Shown here: piece after piece, positions 11,106 through 24,600 of the stretch
Numbering within the stretch: position 1 is the first letter of the stretch
How the letters are laid out: every line of letters starts with the position of its first letter
Source: Elysia chlorotica
Lineage: Eukaryota > Mollusca > Gastropoda > Plakobranchidae
DNA length: 64,000 nucleotides
Direction: 5' to 3'
Assembly: GCA_003991915.1 (NCBI GenBank)
Contig: RQTK01000181.1
Location: 144,800 to 208,799, forward strand
The notes under the pieces: model-generated
Databases searched by the model: none
Seen by the model: the letters and a program-made list of their open reading frames with translations, nothing else
What the model was told of the DNA's origin: nothing
Translations under genes and position numbers: made by a program

Positions 11106-14100
11106 TTTCTAAACTATTGTCGTTCTTCAAGCCCTATTACTTTTATTTTACTTTTAGGTATCTATCCTTTTTGGTTTTTATGTTATAGAAAATTCATAAC
11201 GTTGATCGCATAGCTGTAGGCTTAAGTTTTTAAAATTTCCTTAGCATGGGGCAGGACAAATTGTGTAGCAGTTAAGGGGTTGAATAAATGTCTAAAAATC
11301 TGATGTAGCATGTTTCCATACAAAGATAAATCGAAGCATTAGCTTTTTAGTCATCTCAGTTGAATGATAAAAAAATATCCTAATTACCGGTATCTCATTT
11401 ATAAAACACCCTAACATTGGTATTTTTAAAATGAGATTGAGACGTTCAACAACTGAAGTGACATACTGATAATCATGATTATGTTTAGAAAAAGAATTTT
11501 TATGGTATTATTTTAAAGTTACAAAATAAACATGAATTACAATAATATTGGCATTCTCCTTCACGGTTCTAGCCGTATCCATTGAAATCAAAATTATGTT
11601 ACTTTTACTTCTTTTTTTTTTTTTTTATTATTAACGAGAAGCGAGAAATATGATGTTGAAAGGTTATTTAATTATCAATTTTGGTCTGGCCCCATTACTT
11701 ACAATTATACAGTGCACTTTGTTATAAAAAAAAAATAAAAAAAAAGTCACACATAGTTTTTAAAATTTATCATGCCGAGTTCTTTCCCTACCCACCCTGT
11801 TGCGTTGTCATTAGTCCCATCAGCGATACACACATCGCTTGACCTCTTTAATTGAATGTGGAGAATGGAATGCTGAAGAACATTTCATATGATTTTTCAC
11901 TATCTTTGGTTTTTTGTGTTTCCAAAAATCTTGGTTTGGTGTTGGAATTAAATGAGTATGAATGTGTCACAAATACATGTATAATACAGATTTCAAGATA
12001 TATGCTTTATATTTCAACCACACAGCAGAATAAAGTTTATGGCCTTTGTTCATAAACAGCATTTTGAAATTGTATACATAAACATAATATTATTTGATCC
12101 ATATTTTTATACAAGGCCTGTTTGATTTTTAATCCATACACCTTTTAAAATGAGAATTTTATAAGATTCTGTCCACCGTTAAAAAAAATGTTTTTTTTTG
12201 CATTTTGTTAAACTTAATTAGAAAAATGTACAAATATTGTAATTTAGAAAAAGAAATTGAAGTGTACAACTGTGCTTTTTTTCATGAACATATTTTTTCA
12301 CCTGTTCTGAATGAATACTTGCAACATCAACATTATTTTCTGATATTTCAATTCTGTGAATAAAAATGTGTGCACAATAAGTTATTAAGCATTTATCAAG
12401 GAAAATTCAGCCTCATAAAACTCACAGTAAAATTAAAAAATTCCCAGGATAAACATCTATAAGGCTAGTGTCTAAAATTATTATGAGACATAACAGAACA
12501 CATGATTTTTTTTTTTTTTTTGGATGTAGCTGACTGAAAGATTCATATCGATTCAAATTGAGCGAGATATATTTGAATTGTTAAAATATTTTTGTGCTTG
12601 AAATTTTTCCATGGAGCAATAAATAATGAGCCTCGTTGGTGACACCAACTGCTTTGTGGCTCAGCCTTAGCTATAACAGATCACCAATTTTGGTGCTTAT
12701 ATTTTTACCCTTACTCTGCATTGGAATTCACTCAAGATAAACCTCTTGAAGACAGTTGTTTTTGTAGAGTTTTTTATTCCAAGGTCGTTCAACACTTAAG
12801 CCCCTCCCCCTCTCTCCTCCAAGAAAGCTACTGTTATTAAAGCCTATTAATAGCAACTTGATAATTGTGTATTATTATCCTTAGAAATGAGATATATATT
12901 TGAAATAAAATTAATGTTTTAGTGGCGAGTATACATGGAGCCCATGGTCTGAAAGTGTTAGACAATGGCGACTGTAAAGAAAAAAAAGGGGGGAATTGGT
13001 ACCTCCGAAATTGTTTCTGCATGAAGCCATAATTTAACATACGCGGATTCCACTGTATGTGTGTGAGTGTGATTTAATGTTTTGTATGTTCTTATAGTGA
13101 ATTTAAATCTTGGGCTGTAATGATGTGTAAATGTTTATTCAGTGCTTGGGCCTGTTACCCCGGCCTTCTCCTTATGAATTGTGGTGCTCTTTCATTTTGA
13201 TTCAGAATGAATCTCAGCAAGTAATGCCTAGTCTTGAAAAAAAAATGTTTTACTTGCATTTGTACATTACATTAAAACGGTATGTTTCCCACTTTAACCT
13301 TTTAATAAAGCAATCTTGCTTGGATTTTTTGTGACTCTTAGTGCATGTAAATCTGAGTGGGTGGGGTAAAAGCGAAAAACAGAGCCTCACTTGTTATATA
13401 ATAATGTATAATGTAATCACCTAATTTTGACTTCAGTAAAGGAATGGATTAATTGAGACAGTTATTTATATTTGAGACAAATAGACATTTTCATATATTG
13501 TAGAAATATTTAAGAAAAGAAAGAAGTGGGCTTTCAATTAATAAGGGTTAAAATAGCCTCCATGCGTGATTATGATAGCAAGATGAGTACCGTACTTTGC
13601 AACACAAGGCTACTTTTACCTTGTATTATGATATTTTGTTAAAGGGTATGTAATATGACCTAAATATATATCAGTTATATTTACACATATGTCTTTTACT
13701 CCATATCATGTAGAGTATATATTGTATTCAAGATATTTTTTACCATTGGTTTATGTGAATAAATCTACAAATTATTCATGTTTCGTATTGATTGCTTTCT
13801 CCTTGTACCAGTTTTCATGATTTTTATTCTTAATCACGCTATCAAACATGTCCCGACACATCCTGGATGTATATGAAGGCATACATGTATTTTGTTTTTT
13901 TTTAGAGGAAAGGAATACATGTACAAAGTTATAACAAGTTTATAAATTCACAGACAAACAAATAAATATTTGTTAAATCCAAACTAAAAAAGGCAATTTA
14001 AGGAAGTCATTGATTTATTGTCATTTGGAAAACAGAATTGCAAAGTAAGACGATTTACTTTTTCAAATATGGTAACTATGAAATTTTGCATTCTCCAAAA

Positions 14101-17066
14101 ATGGTTTTAAAACGAAACAAGTTCACACATTTCAGATCTTTAAAAGGTAGTTCAAATTTTACAATTTTGAACACAAATGCTGTTTTAAAGTCAACCTTAT
14201 TAATACAAAAATAAAAGTGAAATGTGAGAAGCACAAATACTTAAATCAACTTTTCATACATTTCCATTAAAAAAGATACAAATATTTACAATATATAGAA
14301 TAGTTGATCACATTTAAATTGAAAACTCAAGTCATTTAACTAAAATTTCTAAAGAAAGGGGAAGAAAAAAGAGCTTAGTGCATAAAAATATGATGGTATG
14401 TGTGAAGAAAGAAAAAATATTCTTTTAGAGAAAAAAAAGTTAGACTAACGGTACCCAAAACCTACAAAGATCTGTTATTTTTGCTCAAGGATAACTTGTT
14501 TAATATTTTAAAAAAAAAGATAAGTGCTCATATGAAAAAAATATTCTCTTCTTTATAAATAAAATTTTTAAATACTGTACATATTTTTCAAAATTAATAA
14601 TGTTGGAATGTATCGATATAATTAGGCTATAAATTAAAAGTGTATAAAACAGACAGGTACAATCAAACCCGAAGTAAAGGTAAAAATCTTCTTTTTTTTT
14701 TTATGTGGAGATGAAATAAAATGCCAAAATCAAATTTGTTTGAAAATAATTGATACATATTTGTTTCAACAATTGAAATCCATACAAATCAGGCTAAATT
14801 GTATATAGGCCATTTAAAAAAATGTAACAATAAAATTCAAGTAGTCATAAAACTGGATTCATCTCTGACATAAATATTACAATTTACATGCATAATGGTC
14901 ATCCAAGAGCAATTAGGCAATAGCTTTTTTTTTCAATCAACTTCAAAATGTAGAAATAAAAATACAGATAAACAGTAGAATTCTTGGTAAATGGAATACA
15001 ATCAATTTAAAGTGCATCAAATTATAATCTCCATAACAGTTAGAAAAATGTTACAGTGACTGTAAATAAGCATTTGATCAGAGTAAGGTGAGTGAAGTTG
15101 TGATATGAGGAGAGAGAGGGAGGTTGGAAACATGCCCAAGCATGTTGTTAACAAAGCGCTTTTCTGCCTGCCTCCCCCCCCCCAAACCAGTGTGTAGATA
15201 CATGTACGAGGATTTACAACATCTTTTGATGAAGATCAAGAAAATTCCACAGTATATAACAGCTATTATAGATTAGGGAGTGTACAAAAAATCTAAATAA
15301 ATGAAGAACAATATTACAACATACTGTGGTGTATACAATATCCAATTTTTATTATTCTTATTCCACTCACATTCAATCTCTTTATTATATTATTTCAATA
15401 TTACAAATAACAATTAAAATGAAACTATTAAAAGTATTAGAAAAACTAACTAAAAAAAACAGGTTTTAAATTGAATGCATGGTAAAAAGCATTTATAACG
15501 GACATTCAAGCACACCTGCCAGTAGCATAAGAAAAAGTCTCTTAAAATAAATACTTCAGCAATAAAAAAAAAAAAAAGAAGCGCAAAATAATACTTTGCT
15601 AAAAGTAAAATAATGACAGATTTTAGTTAACTACCTGCATTTATTCAATAGCTCAAACTCATAGTTCCACTCAGAAGAATACAATTTGTATCCAAGGATA
15701 CAACTTTAGGTGGGGCTACGAAAAGAGTTCTCCCCTTAAATATAATTTTCATCAGGGGATGTGGAATCAACGCAACAGAGTCAAAGTATTTTGTCATCAA
15801 TGACGTCTGCAATGTTTATGAAATAGCAATATTTTTGGAATTTTACACAATTCATATACATATTATGAACCAATAAAGATAGAATACAAAATTATCAGAT
15901 TTGACAATTTCAGCTTTTTTCTTTAAAAAACAAATGTGTAAATTGCTGATTGAATTTATGCGATGTAACTCAGTTGACTAAGATCTTTAATGATTTGTGA
16001 GAAATTCTTAAGAAATTTCACAACCTGAACAAAATTTTGCTCATGGTGGAAAAAGTGGGGATAGTAGTAGGCCTAGTTCATTTTTTGCAGTTTATGGCTG
16101 CAAATCTGGTAAAATAGTTCTGACAATCGGTTGTTAGAATAAATGTAGTTGGAATCAATGAATTAACATCAGAAAATGAAATCTCCTTTTCTGATATGAT
16201 AACGACTAGATTAGAACTTAAAGCATCTTTTACTAAAAATATTGTCCATATTAATATTACAGTACTTCCTTCCAGAAAAGACAACAAAAATTGCTCTGTA
16301 TATCAAAACCCTTCCAGCAGTGATACTATAAAATTCAGAACTACATTGACTGGTCTTAGTAACTTCTGTTATAATCTCAATAATAAGAGAGACTGGTCGA
16401 ACTTGACTGAAACTCAAATTCACCATCAGATCCATTTTTAAATTAATAAAAATTTTACAAATGAAAATATATCATGAATGTGATTGGATTATTCAAGTTT
16501 TTCTTTCAAGGAGAATCTGTATTATAAAAAAATAGAAGTCCAGTCCAGGAAAAACGTAATTCACTATGTATTATTGTAAAAAAATATGTCTGATAACAGT
16601 TACAGGCACATGAAAGCTGCCAAAATATGTTCCCCGTAAAAAGGTTGGAAGGATTAGGAACTCTTAATCTGAAATACTTTCTGATGGTTGTGTCACGTCT
16701 TTCCTATGATGCATTGCTGTATTTTCACAGGTATTGTTTGCATAGAATTAACCTAAAATAGGAGTTTGTGATGGCAAAAAGCTTCTTCTCTGGGAATCAA
16801 CATTTCAGAATTATGGTAGTCATTCTGTTGCTATCAGTAAAGGGCAGTATAAATTAAATATCATATTCCACTCTGTAAAAATGATTTTGCTAATAATTCA
16901 CAAAGCTGACAAATTTATATTAAAAAAATTAATTCATTAATTAATACATTTCTTTGAATTTTTTTATAAATAAACAAATTGAAAGAAAAGTTATAGCATA
17001 TTGTAAAACATTTTAACATTCTGTTTTTGAACTCACTAGCTAACGCCATATACAATATTTATATTT

Positions 17067-17948
17067 TCACGTGTCTCTGCGTCTTCTTGGTGTGTCAAGC
17101 AAAATGTCAGAATCTTGTCTTTGAATTTCCTCATTCCTTCTTAGGAAATTTGACTTTTCCTCTACACTATTTATTGCAGCTTTCTCTAGTGTAAGATCCA
17201 AAAAGAAGTTGTTAACTAGATGGATTTGGTAAATGTCACATATTTTGCTTAAGAAATGTCCCGAGATAAATTTGAATACTGACGACACATGAACCAGCCT
17301 GTGATCAAACAGTTTCAAAAAGACAAATCCAGAGCATGATAGAAGAGCTTGGTATAAAGTGGATAATGAGTCTGTGGCAGGGTACTTTTTGTAAGCTAAA
17401 ATACCACCTGCAATAGCACAAAGCATGTGGATGCCTAAGGTGATTTCAAATCCTATGGGAGAAAAAAGCGTTATGCCATAACTCATGATGGATGTCATTA
17501 GAATGAGAAACGCCCTGCTTGATGACCAGCCGTAGATTAGGTGAAGACTCCACACAAGCACAAATGCAAAGAAAGGCAAAGTGCACCACTGGTCAAGCAC
17601 AGCCCAAACAACATGGTGGGAGAGAATTCTTAGCAGCTGGACGCACCCATAGCATGAGGCCATGATGTTGAAGATATAGAACAGGAGGCAGTCGCGGCCC
17701 TTGAACATGCCCTGCTCCAAGGCTGTGTTTGCAAAGCCGCACCAGAAGAGACCAAGACCAATGTATCCCAGGTTGATCACAGTGTTGAGAGGCATGATAT
17801 TGAAGAGAGGGAACCATGGCATCTCCGCATAGTGCTGCAATCCTAACTCTAGTTCAACCTTGTCAAAGAGTCCAGAGAGGACAGTCGTAAACATAGCTGA
17901 AAATGGAACAGCTACAAGCCAGGCCGCACTTTCAAATGGACCTGCCAT
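17067..17948 (-). CDS. TMEM187: Transmembrane protein 187
   Basis: A single uninterrupted frame of 293 residues. It starts at an ATG with a fair context (CAATAATGG) and stops at TGA. Seen: about six hydrophobic segments spread over residues 8-212. Conserved strings include QHYAEMPWFPLFNIMPLN near residue 38, AVLDQWCTLPFFAF near 115, GFEITLGIH, GFVFLKLFDH and SGHFLSKICDIYQIH. These match what I know of vertebrate TMEM187, including the order of segments. Family knowledge: TMEM187 is a multi-pass membrane protein of about 260 residues with poorly known function. The vertebrate coding region is also, as I recall, in one exon. The C-terminal ~55 residues here go beyond the usual end and carry an acidic/basic tail ending RRRRDT. 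The gene runs away from HCFC1 and shares a 684-bp spacer with it. Confidence 0.93.
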   Translation of the reverse strand: MAGPFESAAWLVAVPFSAMFTTVLSGLFDKVELELGLQHYAEMPWFPLFNIMPLNTVINLGYIGLGLFWCGFANTALEQGMFKGRDCLLFYIFNIMASCYGCVQLLRILSHHVVWAVLDQWCTLPFFAFVLVWSLHLIYGWSSSRAFLILMTSIMSYGITLFSPIGFEITLGIHMLCAIAGGILAYKKYPATDSLSTLYQALLSCSGFVFLKLFDHRLVHVSSVFKFISGHFLSKICDIYQIHLVNNFFLDLTLEKAAINSVEEKSNFLRRNEEIQRQDSDILLDTPRRRRDT

Positions 17949-18632
17949 TATTGAAACCTACTTTATAAGGATTTGATGTTTCAGTAGACTACTTTACAAT
18001 TATAAATTCAATGTAGGCTTAATTCATCACAGTTCTCAAATAAGTCCAAGATACAGATCCTCATTTGAAATGAAGATCCACTAGATCTGTATCCTGATTA
18101 TTTTCTGTAGAGAAAATTATAAAATGAGAAATGTGAAATTAAGATTGAAATCTAGATTACTTAGAATCTGGATCTACTCCAAGACTAATTTCAACGAATG
18201 TACGAAGTGCAACGCGACATCCAAATTTAGATCTACATCTACATAATAAGCTTCTAAGACTCTAGATCTATATCGCAAATGTAGATCTACTTCATATAGA
18301 CTAGTTCATCACTCATCAGTGAAACTGATAAGCTTACAAATTTTGTGTAGACCTATAAATGTACGAGGTCATAAACTTTGACCCTTGTTGAACTACCATT
18401 TCCGTTCGGTCTAAAAATAATCAAGATTTTTTTTTTATTAAAACGTTTTGAATACTACAATATACTTTTAAATATCTAACAAAATATTGGCCAAACTATA
18501 TTGAGAATGAATTTAAAAACAATTACAATTTCAGCTCGTCTTCAAATCTGTTTTCTCGTTGAAAGATCACATGACATGCAAATTATGTTTTCACATACGG
18601 GCTTTTCTGTCATTTACTTCAATCTTTTCAAT
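17949..18632. promoter_or_regulatory. Divergent TMEM187/HCFC1 intergenic promoter region
   Basis: 684 bp separate the two start codons. The spacer holds several TAGATCTA / AGATCTAC words (about 18060-18310). Its HCFC1 side ends in a YY1-like motif over the start codon. No TATA box is clear. A shared bidirectional promoter is inferred from the distance and orientation. Confidence 0.6.
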
Positions 18633-18640
18633 ATGGCGGC
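18629..18640 (+). promoter_or_regulatory. YY1-like motif over the HCFC1 start codon
   Basis: CAATATGGCGGC overlaps the ATG. It resembles the YY1 core AAGATGGCGGC, as is common at translation starts of animal genes with YY1 control. Confidence 0.45.
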
Positions 18641-21600
18641 TCCCATATTGAAGTGGAAGCGAATTACAAGCACTTCAGGACCTGCTCCCAGACCTCGTCA
18701 TGGACATAGAGCTGTTGCAATTAAAGATTTAATGATTGTTTTTGGTGGTGGAAATGAAGGAATCGTTGACGAACTGCATGTGTACAATACATGTAAGTAA
18801 AACTTTATTTTCTCTTTCGTATCTGTAGTATACTCCATATTTATCAAGATGGCGGCGTTTGTTTGGTTGCGGAGCGCAAAGTGCCATGTAAAATTAAAGC
18901 GCACTGAACATTATTATTTATGAAAAAGCCTTATTCTTATTTGCAAACATAATGTCTCTTATCTATTCTGAATACATTTTGCTATCCCATTTTTGTATTA
19001 CCCATGCATAGAACATAATCATTTTTTTTTATTTTTCTTCAATTTTGTGTTGCTATTGTGATTGTTTTTAGTTGGATTCAAAGATGGAAAATGGCGGCGC
19101 CCTACTGAAACGGAATTGGTTAGAAAATAAGATATTCAAAGCTTTAAATTACTCTTAGTTTCCTTTAAATCACCAATAGTGTTGTGCCTATTGTGCTGAT
19201 CAATTAAAAAGACTTCACGGGTGTTTTTCTAACCTATTTTAGTTAGTAAATATTTCCAAAACTCTCAATCGAGAAGACAGAATTTTCAAGATGGCGCCTT
19301 TCTATTTCCTCCCTGAACTCAGCATCCGTTGAAAGGAAGAACGATCCCATCTTTTTTCACAAAGGGGGCGTTACCCTTTTTAAGACCACAATCGGTTGCT
19401 ATCCCCCTATTTTCAACTTATATAGTTACAATTACTTTACTTTCGTGTGACTACCTGACCACCCCAGACACACATGTATAAAGCAAACCAAATAGAAAAA
19501 CCTTGACTATATCTGATTTTTATTTCTGTCTTAGATTTGCACTAACACAGATCTAATCTGGTTATAAAAAGTCTAAAATAGTAACAATAGATTATGTTCA
19601 CGCTCTTTGACATAATTATTGTTAAGATTCACATTTTTTTATTTAAAAAAATTATGTTCACTTTTTCCCTATTTTGTTTCATTTATTGTGTATCAAAATA
19701 CTATATGCCAAGTATTATTTTTTTTCCTTTACTTGGCACTTAGAAATACAAAATATATGTTTTTATAATGAATACTTAATTTTTACATTTAGTGATTTAG
19801 CCTTGAATAGTCTGTATATTAGACCTACATTCATGCAATATTAATTTGTCACTTAAATGTTGTCCTAGGTAGCCATTGTTTTTGTGTTTTTGACATGTTG
19901 TGTGGAATCAGTATTATCACATATATAGGCATACAGGTTTCTGTTTTTAAAAAATTGCTTTACGCTCCATACACAGTGATTTATCTGATAGCATTTTTGC
20001 TTTACTATTAATACCTATATGTGTGTGTCTTGTAGTTTTTGTTCAGATACAAAATATTCTTTGGTGAAGCAGTAGAAAAAATCTAAGCTCCCACTTTACA
20101 AATTCCTAGTTCTCAAGAAAGGTTATAGTGTTGAATGAAAATAATTTGGGTTTGAAAAAAAAAAACACTATATAAAAATTATAGTGTATATCTCAGTCTT
20201 TAATAATTTTATGAAAAGTATTAATTTGATTTTGCAATTGCTTTAAACTGATTCTGTATTTTGATTTGAATATCATAGTTATGACGTTTTATCTTGTATT
20301 GATGTTAATCAAAGGGTTTTTTTTTTGTTTTTTGTTTTTTTTACCCGTTTCTAACAACTGCTAACATATAGGTTTCAATCCTAAATCTGGAAAAAAAATT
20401 GAAATGTTTTTTTTTTTTTAAACAACATGAAACTCATCAAAAAAGGTGATTTTCCTTTTTCCAGTAGTGTGTGCCTTTCAAGCTTAGCTTTCTAAGTTTC
20501 CAGTTTGAAATTAGAACTGTTTTTTTTTTACACATGATTTCATTTATATCACCACTTGTTGATTTATTTAAGGTTGTAATTCAGTTTGAGTCCATTGTTA
20601 ATATGGCAGCTAAACATCCATCCATGATTAAGTGCTTTGCTTTTTAGTCTTGGGGATCGTTGCCACTTTCAATGCCTCCCTCACTTTTCCTATGTTAAGC
20701 TATTTACTTAGTTTTTTTCAATTAATACCTTTCCTTGTAGTTTTCCCCTGCTGCTCAGTGCTGCACTTCCGGTCCCTTCAATAATTATACTTGTTTCAGT
20801 AATTCACTTCTTATCACATATCCCCAAAAAGATTGCTTGGCATTTATAAACTGACTATCTCTGTGATATTATAGCCCTTGTATATACTTTGTGTTTCTTT
20901 CCAGCAACCAACCAGTGGTTTGTGCCAGCTGTGCGAGGAGACATTCCTCCTGGCTGTGCTGCTTATGGGTTCATCTGTGATGGAACCCGCATCCTTGTCT
21001 TTGGGGGCATGGTTGAGTATGGGAAATATTCCAATGAGTTGTATGAGCTTCAAGCATCGAGATGGGAGTGGAAACGGTTGAAACCCAAATCTCCCAAAGG
21101 AGGGGCTCCACCTTGCCCACGTCTTGGTGAGTTAATTAAGTATTTGTTTTGTTTTTTGGGAGGGGTTATGAAGATTGTTAGATTAATAGAATGCTTCATT
21201 ATATATATACGTAAATTATCAGCACTGGATGACTTGTTATTTTGAATATCAGAATCGCCTAGACAAAGACTCGAAATCACACAGGAGAAAAAATGAAACG
21301 AATATGAATCATCTAGTCTCAAAATGCATATGAGCGAAGGTCAAAAGATGTCAGAGAAATGCATAAATTAGTTTTTAATGGTTTCTACTTCTAGCATGAC
21401 GACTAAGACTTCAGTAAATGTTTTTTATGGTTGGGAACATAGTATAGCGTCTTATTTTCTTGTAAATACTGTTTTTATGATCTGGAAGAATGTCTGATGT
21501 GGCATGTCACAAGTTTATATATATATATGATGTGGATCTTATTCTAGAATGCAAGATTCCAAGAAACTGTAAAGGATTTAACTATGACCTCTATACAACA

Positions 21601-24600
21601 TCTAATTTCTAAATCACCTATCAAAAATTAGTAATCATGTAAACACTTAAAATTATATTAAAATCCAAATTCAAGTGTCTGATGTGATCTAGGTGTAGTC
21701 TGACATATCATGAGAAATTAGCATGACACCTAAAAAGCTTGAATTTTTTTAATTAGTTAGGGCTCCTGAAAATGATCTGTTTGGAAATGGCACCTTTACA
21801 GTTACTTTGACCTGACCTCTTATAAACAATCCTTTAAATTTTACAGAAGGGGTGTGGTTGAAGATGAGTCGAGTGGCAAAGGAAAGTGGTCAGGCATGAT
21901 ACAAGACACTTAACATTATTATTGCAGTAACATAATTTGTTCTGGTCCATATAATTCAATAGCATTTAAGTGATTGAACTAAAATATTCCCTTCTCTTTT
22001 TTTTTATTGTAAAAATAACCTTTGCTAATAACACTATTAATTTTTTCTCCCTGACTCGCATCACATTGATCACAATGCAGGACACAGTTTCACCCTACTT
22101 GGAAACAAGGGCTACCTCTTTGGTGGTCTTGCAAATGACAGTGAGGATCCGAAAAACAATATTCCACGGTATGTTTACCACAAAAATTAACCTTTCTATG
22201 CTTCTTTTTTCATGAAGAAAATTCTGGAGTACTTGTTAAGTCATACATTTGATTCAGATGCCATGCAGAATTATACTTTTTATTTTGTGCCTATAAGATT
22301 TGAATTTACATTAAGGCATCTAAAAATCCTCTTAATTTTATTTATTTGTGTATGTTTTTTTTTTTTTTTCAATTCAGGTACCTCAATGATCTGTACACCT
22401 TGGAATTGAGATCTTCATCCACCCAGCTCTCTTGGGATCTTCCAAACATTGTTGGTGTTCCACCACCGCCCAGGGAATCTCACTCTGCTGCATCTTATAC
22501 AGAAAAGGATGGACGTCGTCCAAGGCTCTTTATATATGGTGGCATGAGCGGCTGTCGTCTGGGAGATTTGTGGATGCTTGATGCTGGTATGTACTGGCTG
22601 TGCGAGTGATGTCAGATGGCAATTTGATCAAGGGAGGCAACTTATGATATTTAAACGCATGTGTTATGAGTTCTGCACATTTTTCGGTGTTTCTCTCCCT
22701 CCCCCCCTCCAATGTATGTTTATAATGTGCCCTGTTGTAAGGGCACTTTAAAGAAAGTCCTGTTTGTGTCATTATATCTGATTTTGGCTGTATTGATGTT
22801 CCATTCCAGAAACTATGGCGTGGGTTCAGCCATCGGTGAATGGCATGCCACCTCTTCCAAGAAGTCTCCATTCTGCTACAGTCATTGGCAACCGCATGTT
22901 TGTGTTTGGGGGTTGGGTTCCCCTTGTCATGGATGACGTGAAGGTGGCTACACACGAAAAGGAATGGAAGTGTACTAATACACTTGCCTCTCTAAATCTA
23001 GGTACTATTGCACTGTCCCTTCATTGATTTTTTAATATGTTTTTCTATTTATATATGTGAGGCTGGTGATAAAAATAAATAATTTGAAGACGAAAAGTTT
23101 CGTACTGAACTTAGGAAACCATATTAGCGTGCGGCTGCACCAAACTAAGCCAAGCGTGGGTCGACAGTATCATAGGACAAAGTTGTCGATCCTGGTATAA
23201 GTGCCCACGCAACACAGATGCTAGCCGAAGCATGTGATGCCAGGATCAAAGGTCACAGGTCAGCGGGGAATCGCTCTTCGCACATACACGCGAGCCTAGA
23301 TTCTGGCTTGGCCAGCTATCTAGGTCAAATTGTGCCCAGCGGTTATGCGATTAGCTAACTTTTCAAATATTTAAAAAACTACGCTGATTTCATATATCAT
23401 TTTTATTGTGACCCTATTTTATTACTATCTGAGACTAAATATACTACTTGGATCTATACTTATGAAGGCATTCTGGAGAAAAGTGTGTTTAAAGTTTTGA
23501 ATCAAGAGCCGGAAAACAACGGCGGTCGTCCAACACAGATCAAGTTTTGCCTCCCCGTAGCAAAACACAGAAGCTGTTAACCGTCGTACGACAGACGGTC
23601 TATCTCCAAGAACGAATAACCACTAAAAATGGATCTCGGCATATTGCCTGTGTCTGTCCTGGATACATGTATGAGTTGGTATATCTCCACACTTACATAC
23701 CCACATATGAAAATACAGGGTAATTTCTTATTTTGGTGATGTCTGTTGGATACATGATAATGCCATTCCCACTTTCATACTCTAATTATTGTCTGATCTT
23801 AACTCTGCAGAAACTATGACTTGGGAGCCATTGGCAATGGAGGTGTTTGAGGATGCCCTGCCAAGGGCAAGAGCAGGACACTGTTCTGTGGCCATAAACA
23901 CAAGATTGTACATCTGGAGTGGGCGTGATGGGTACAGAAAAGCTTGGAATAATCAGGTATAGGGTGTACAAAGTGAACATTTTCTTTTTTTACCCATTAA
24001 TTTGGTTTCATTCTTTTTTCTTTTTTTTTTTTATAAGAACATACTGATGGAAATGTTTAAATGCTGCATGTTCTTGTCGTATTTGTTTGGGTTTGGTGTG
24101 TTAGGTTTAAACTTCTACCTCATGATTAATACTTAGCTTGATTATCAAGCTCATAATTGGTTGCTTTTTTTTTGGGGGGGGGGGGGGGGGGAATGATGAA
24201 TCACATAGGGAGTAGAATTACAAGAGAACTTGTTTAAAGACTCTACAAAACATGTGATAATAGTGATATAATAATAATAGTAACATCATAATATCATTCA
24301 GTTGGTAAAAACTCATGCCTTGTTTTGTAACAATGTTTTCAAATCATATTGTTCACAGGTTTGCTTCAAAGATCTTTGGTTCCTAGAAACAGGTCAGTAT
24401 TTTTTTTTTCAATTTCAAATATTTTATTTTTCCTCAATCTTTCACTTGGCATAGAGTGGAATTACAAACATTTTAAGTATCATTAGTCTCTCTACTTCAA
24501 GCATCTAAACTGAACTAGCTTCTAAGGAATTTAAATGTAAACTAAATAGCAAGATCGAAACCTATCTGGTTGCTGATCAGGTTCAATTGCTCTAAAGACT

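Larger units (their letters stand above)
10608..11283. mobile_element. Candidate TTAA-flanked non-autonomous DNA transposon
   Basis: The left edge reads TTAA then CCCCTTGCCTGCGC. The right edge, read in reverse complement, is TCAA then CCCCTTAACTGCTA. This gives short imperfect inverted termini next to a TTAA-like site on each side. Inside are GTAC-rich near-palindromes (10629-10692), a CA repeat and TAGATCTA motifs. The pattern resembles piggyBac-type miniature elements, but the right site is mutated and no open frame is present. Confidence 0.35.
9511..17020. other. Intergenic spacer between SLC26 and TMEM187
   Basis: About 7.5 kb of AT-rich DNA. I see no open frame with family-like composition or splice structure. 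It holds the ATT/CTT microsatellite, a CA repeat, a TAGATCTA-rich stretch and a candidate TTAA-flanked element. The part nearest 17020 probably includes the TMEM187 3' untranslated region. Confidence 0.7.
18793..20904 (+). other. HCFC1: HCFC1 intron 1
   Basis: 2.1-kb first intron. Its first 500 bp hold the YY1-like cluster. The remainder is AT-rich with poly-T runs and no other feature seen. Confidence 0.8.
18633..24392 (+). other. HCFC1: HCFC1 exons 1-7: Kelch beta-propeller
   Basis: Exons 1-7 encode residues 1-350. They carry repeated GG-centred Kelch blades such as [75 protein letters not shown] and [15 protein letters not shown]. In HCF-1 this propeller binds partners carrying the short motif [D/E]HxY. 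The blades are nearly collinear with human HCF-1. Confidence 0.95.

Noticed and set aside
16196..16441. Frames on both strands near 16.2-16.4 kb
   Set aside because: Short, overlapping, AT-driven and without homology or splice structure. Probably within or beyond the TMEM187 3' untranslated region.
18501..18632. Upstream in-frame ATGs extending HCFC1 at the N-terminus
   Set aside because: The extra residues are AT-driven and not HCF-like. The ATG at 18633 has a better context and gives a human-like N-terminus.
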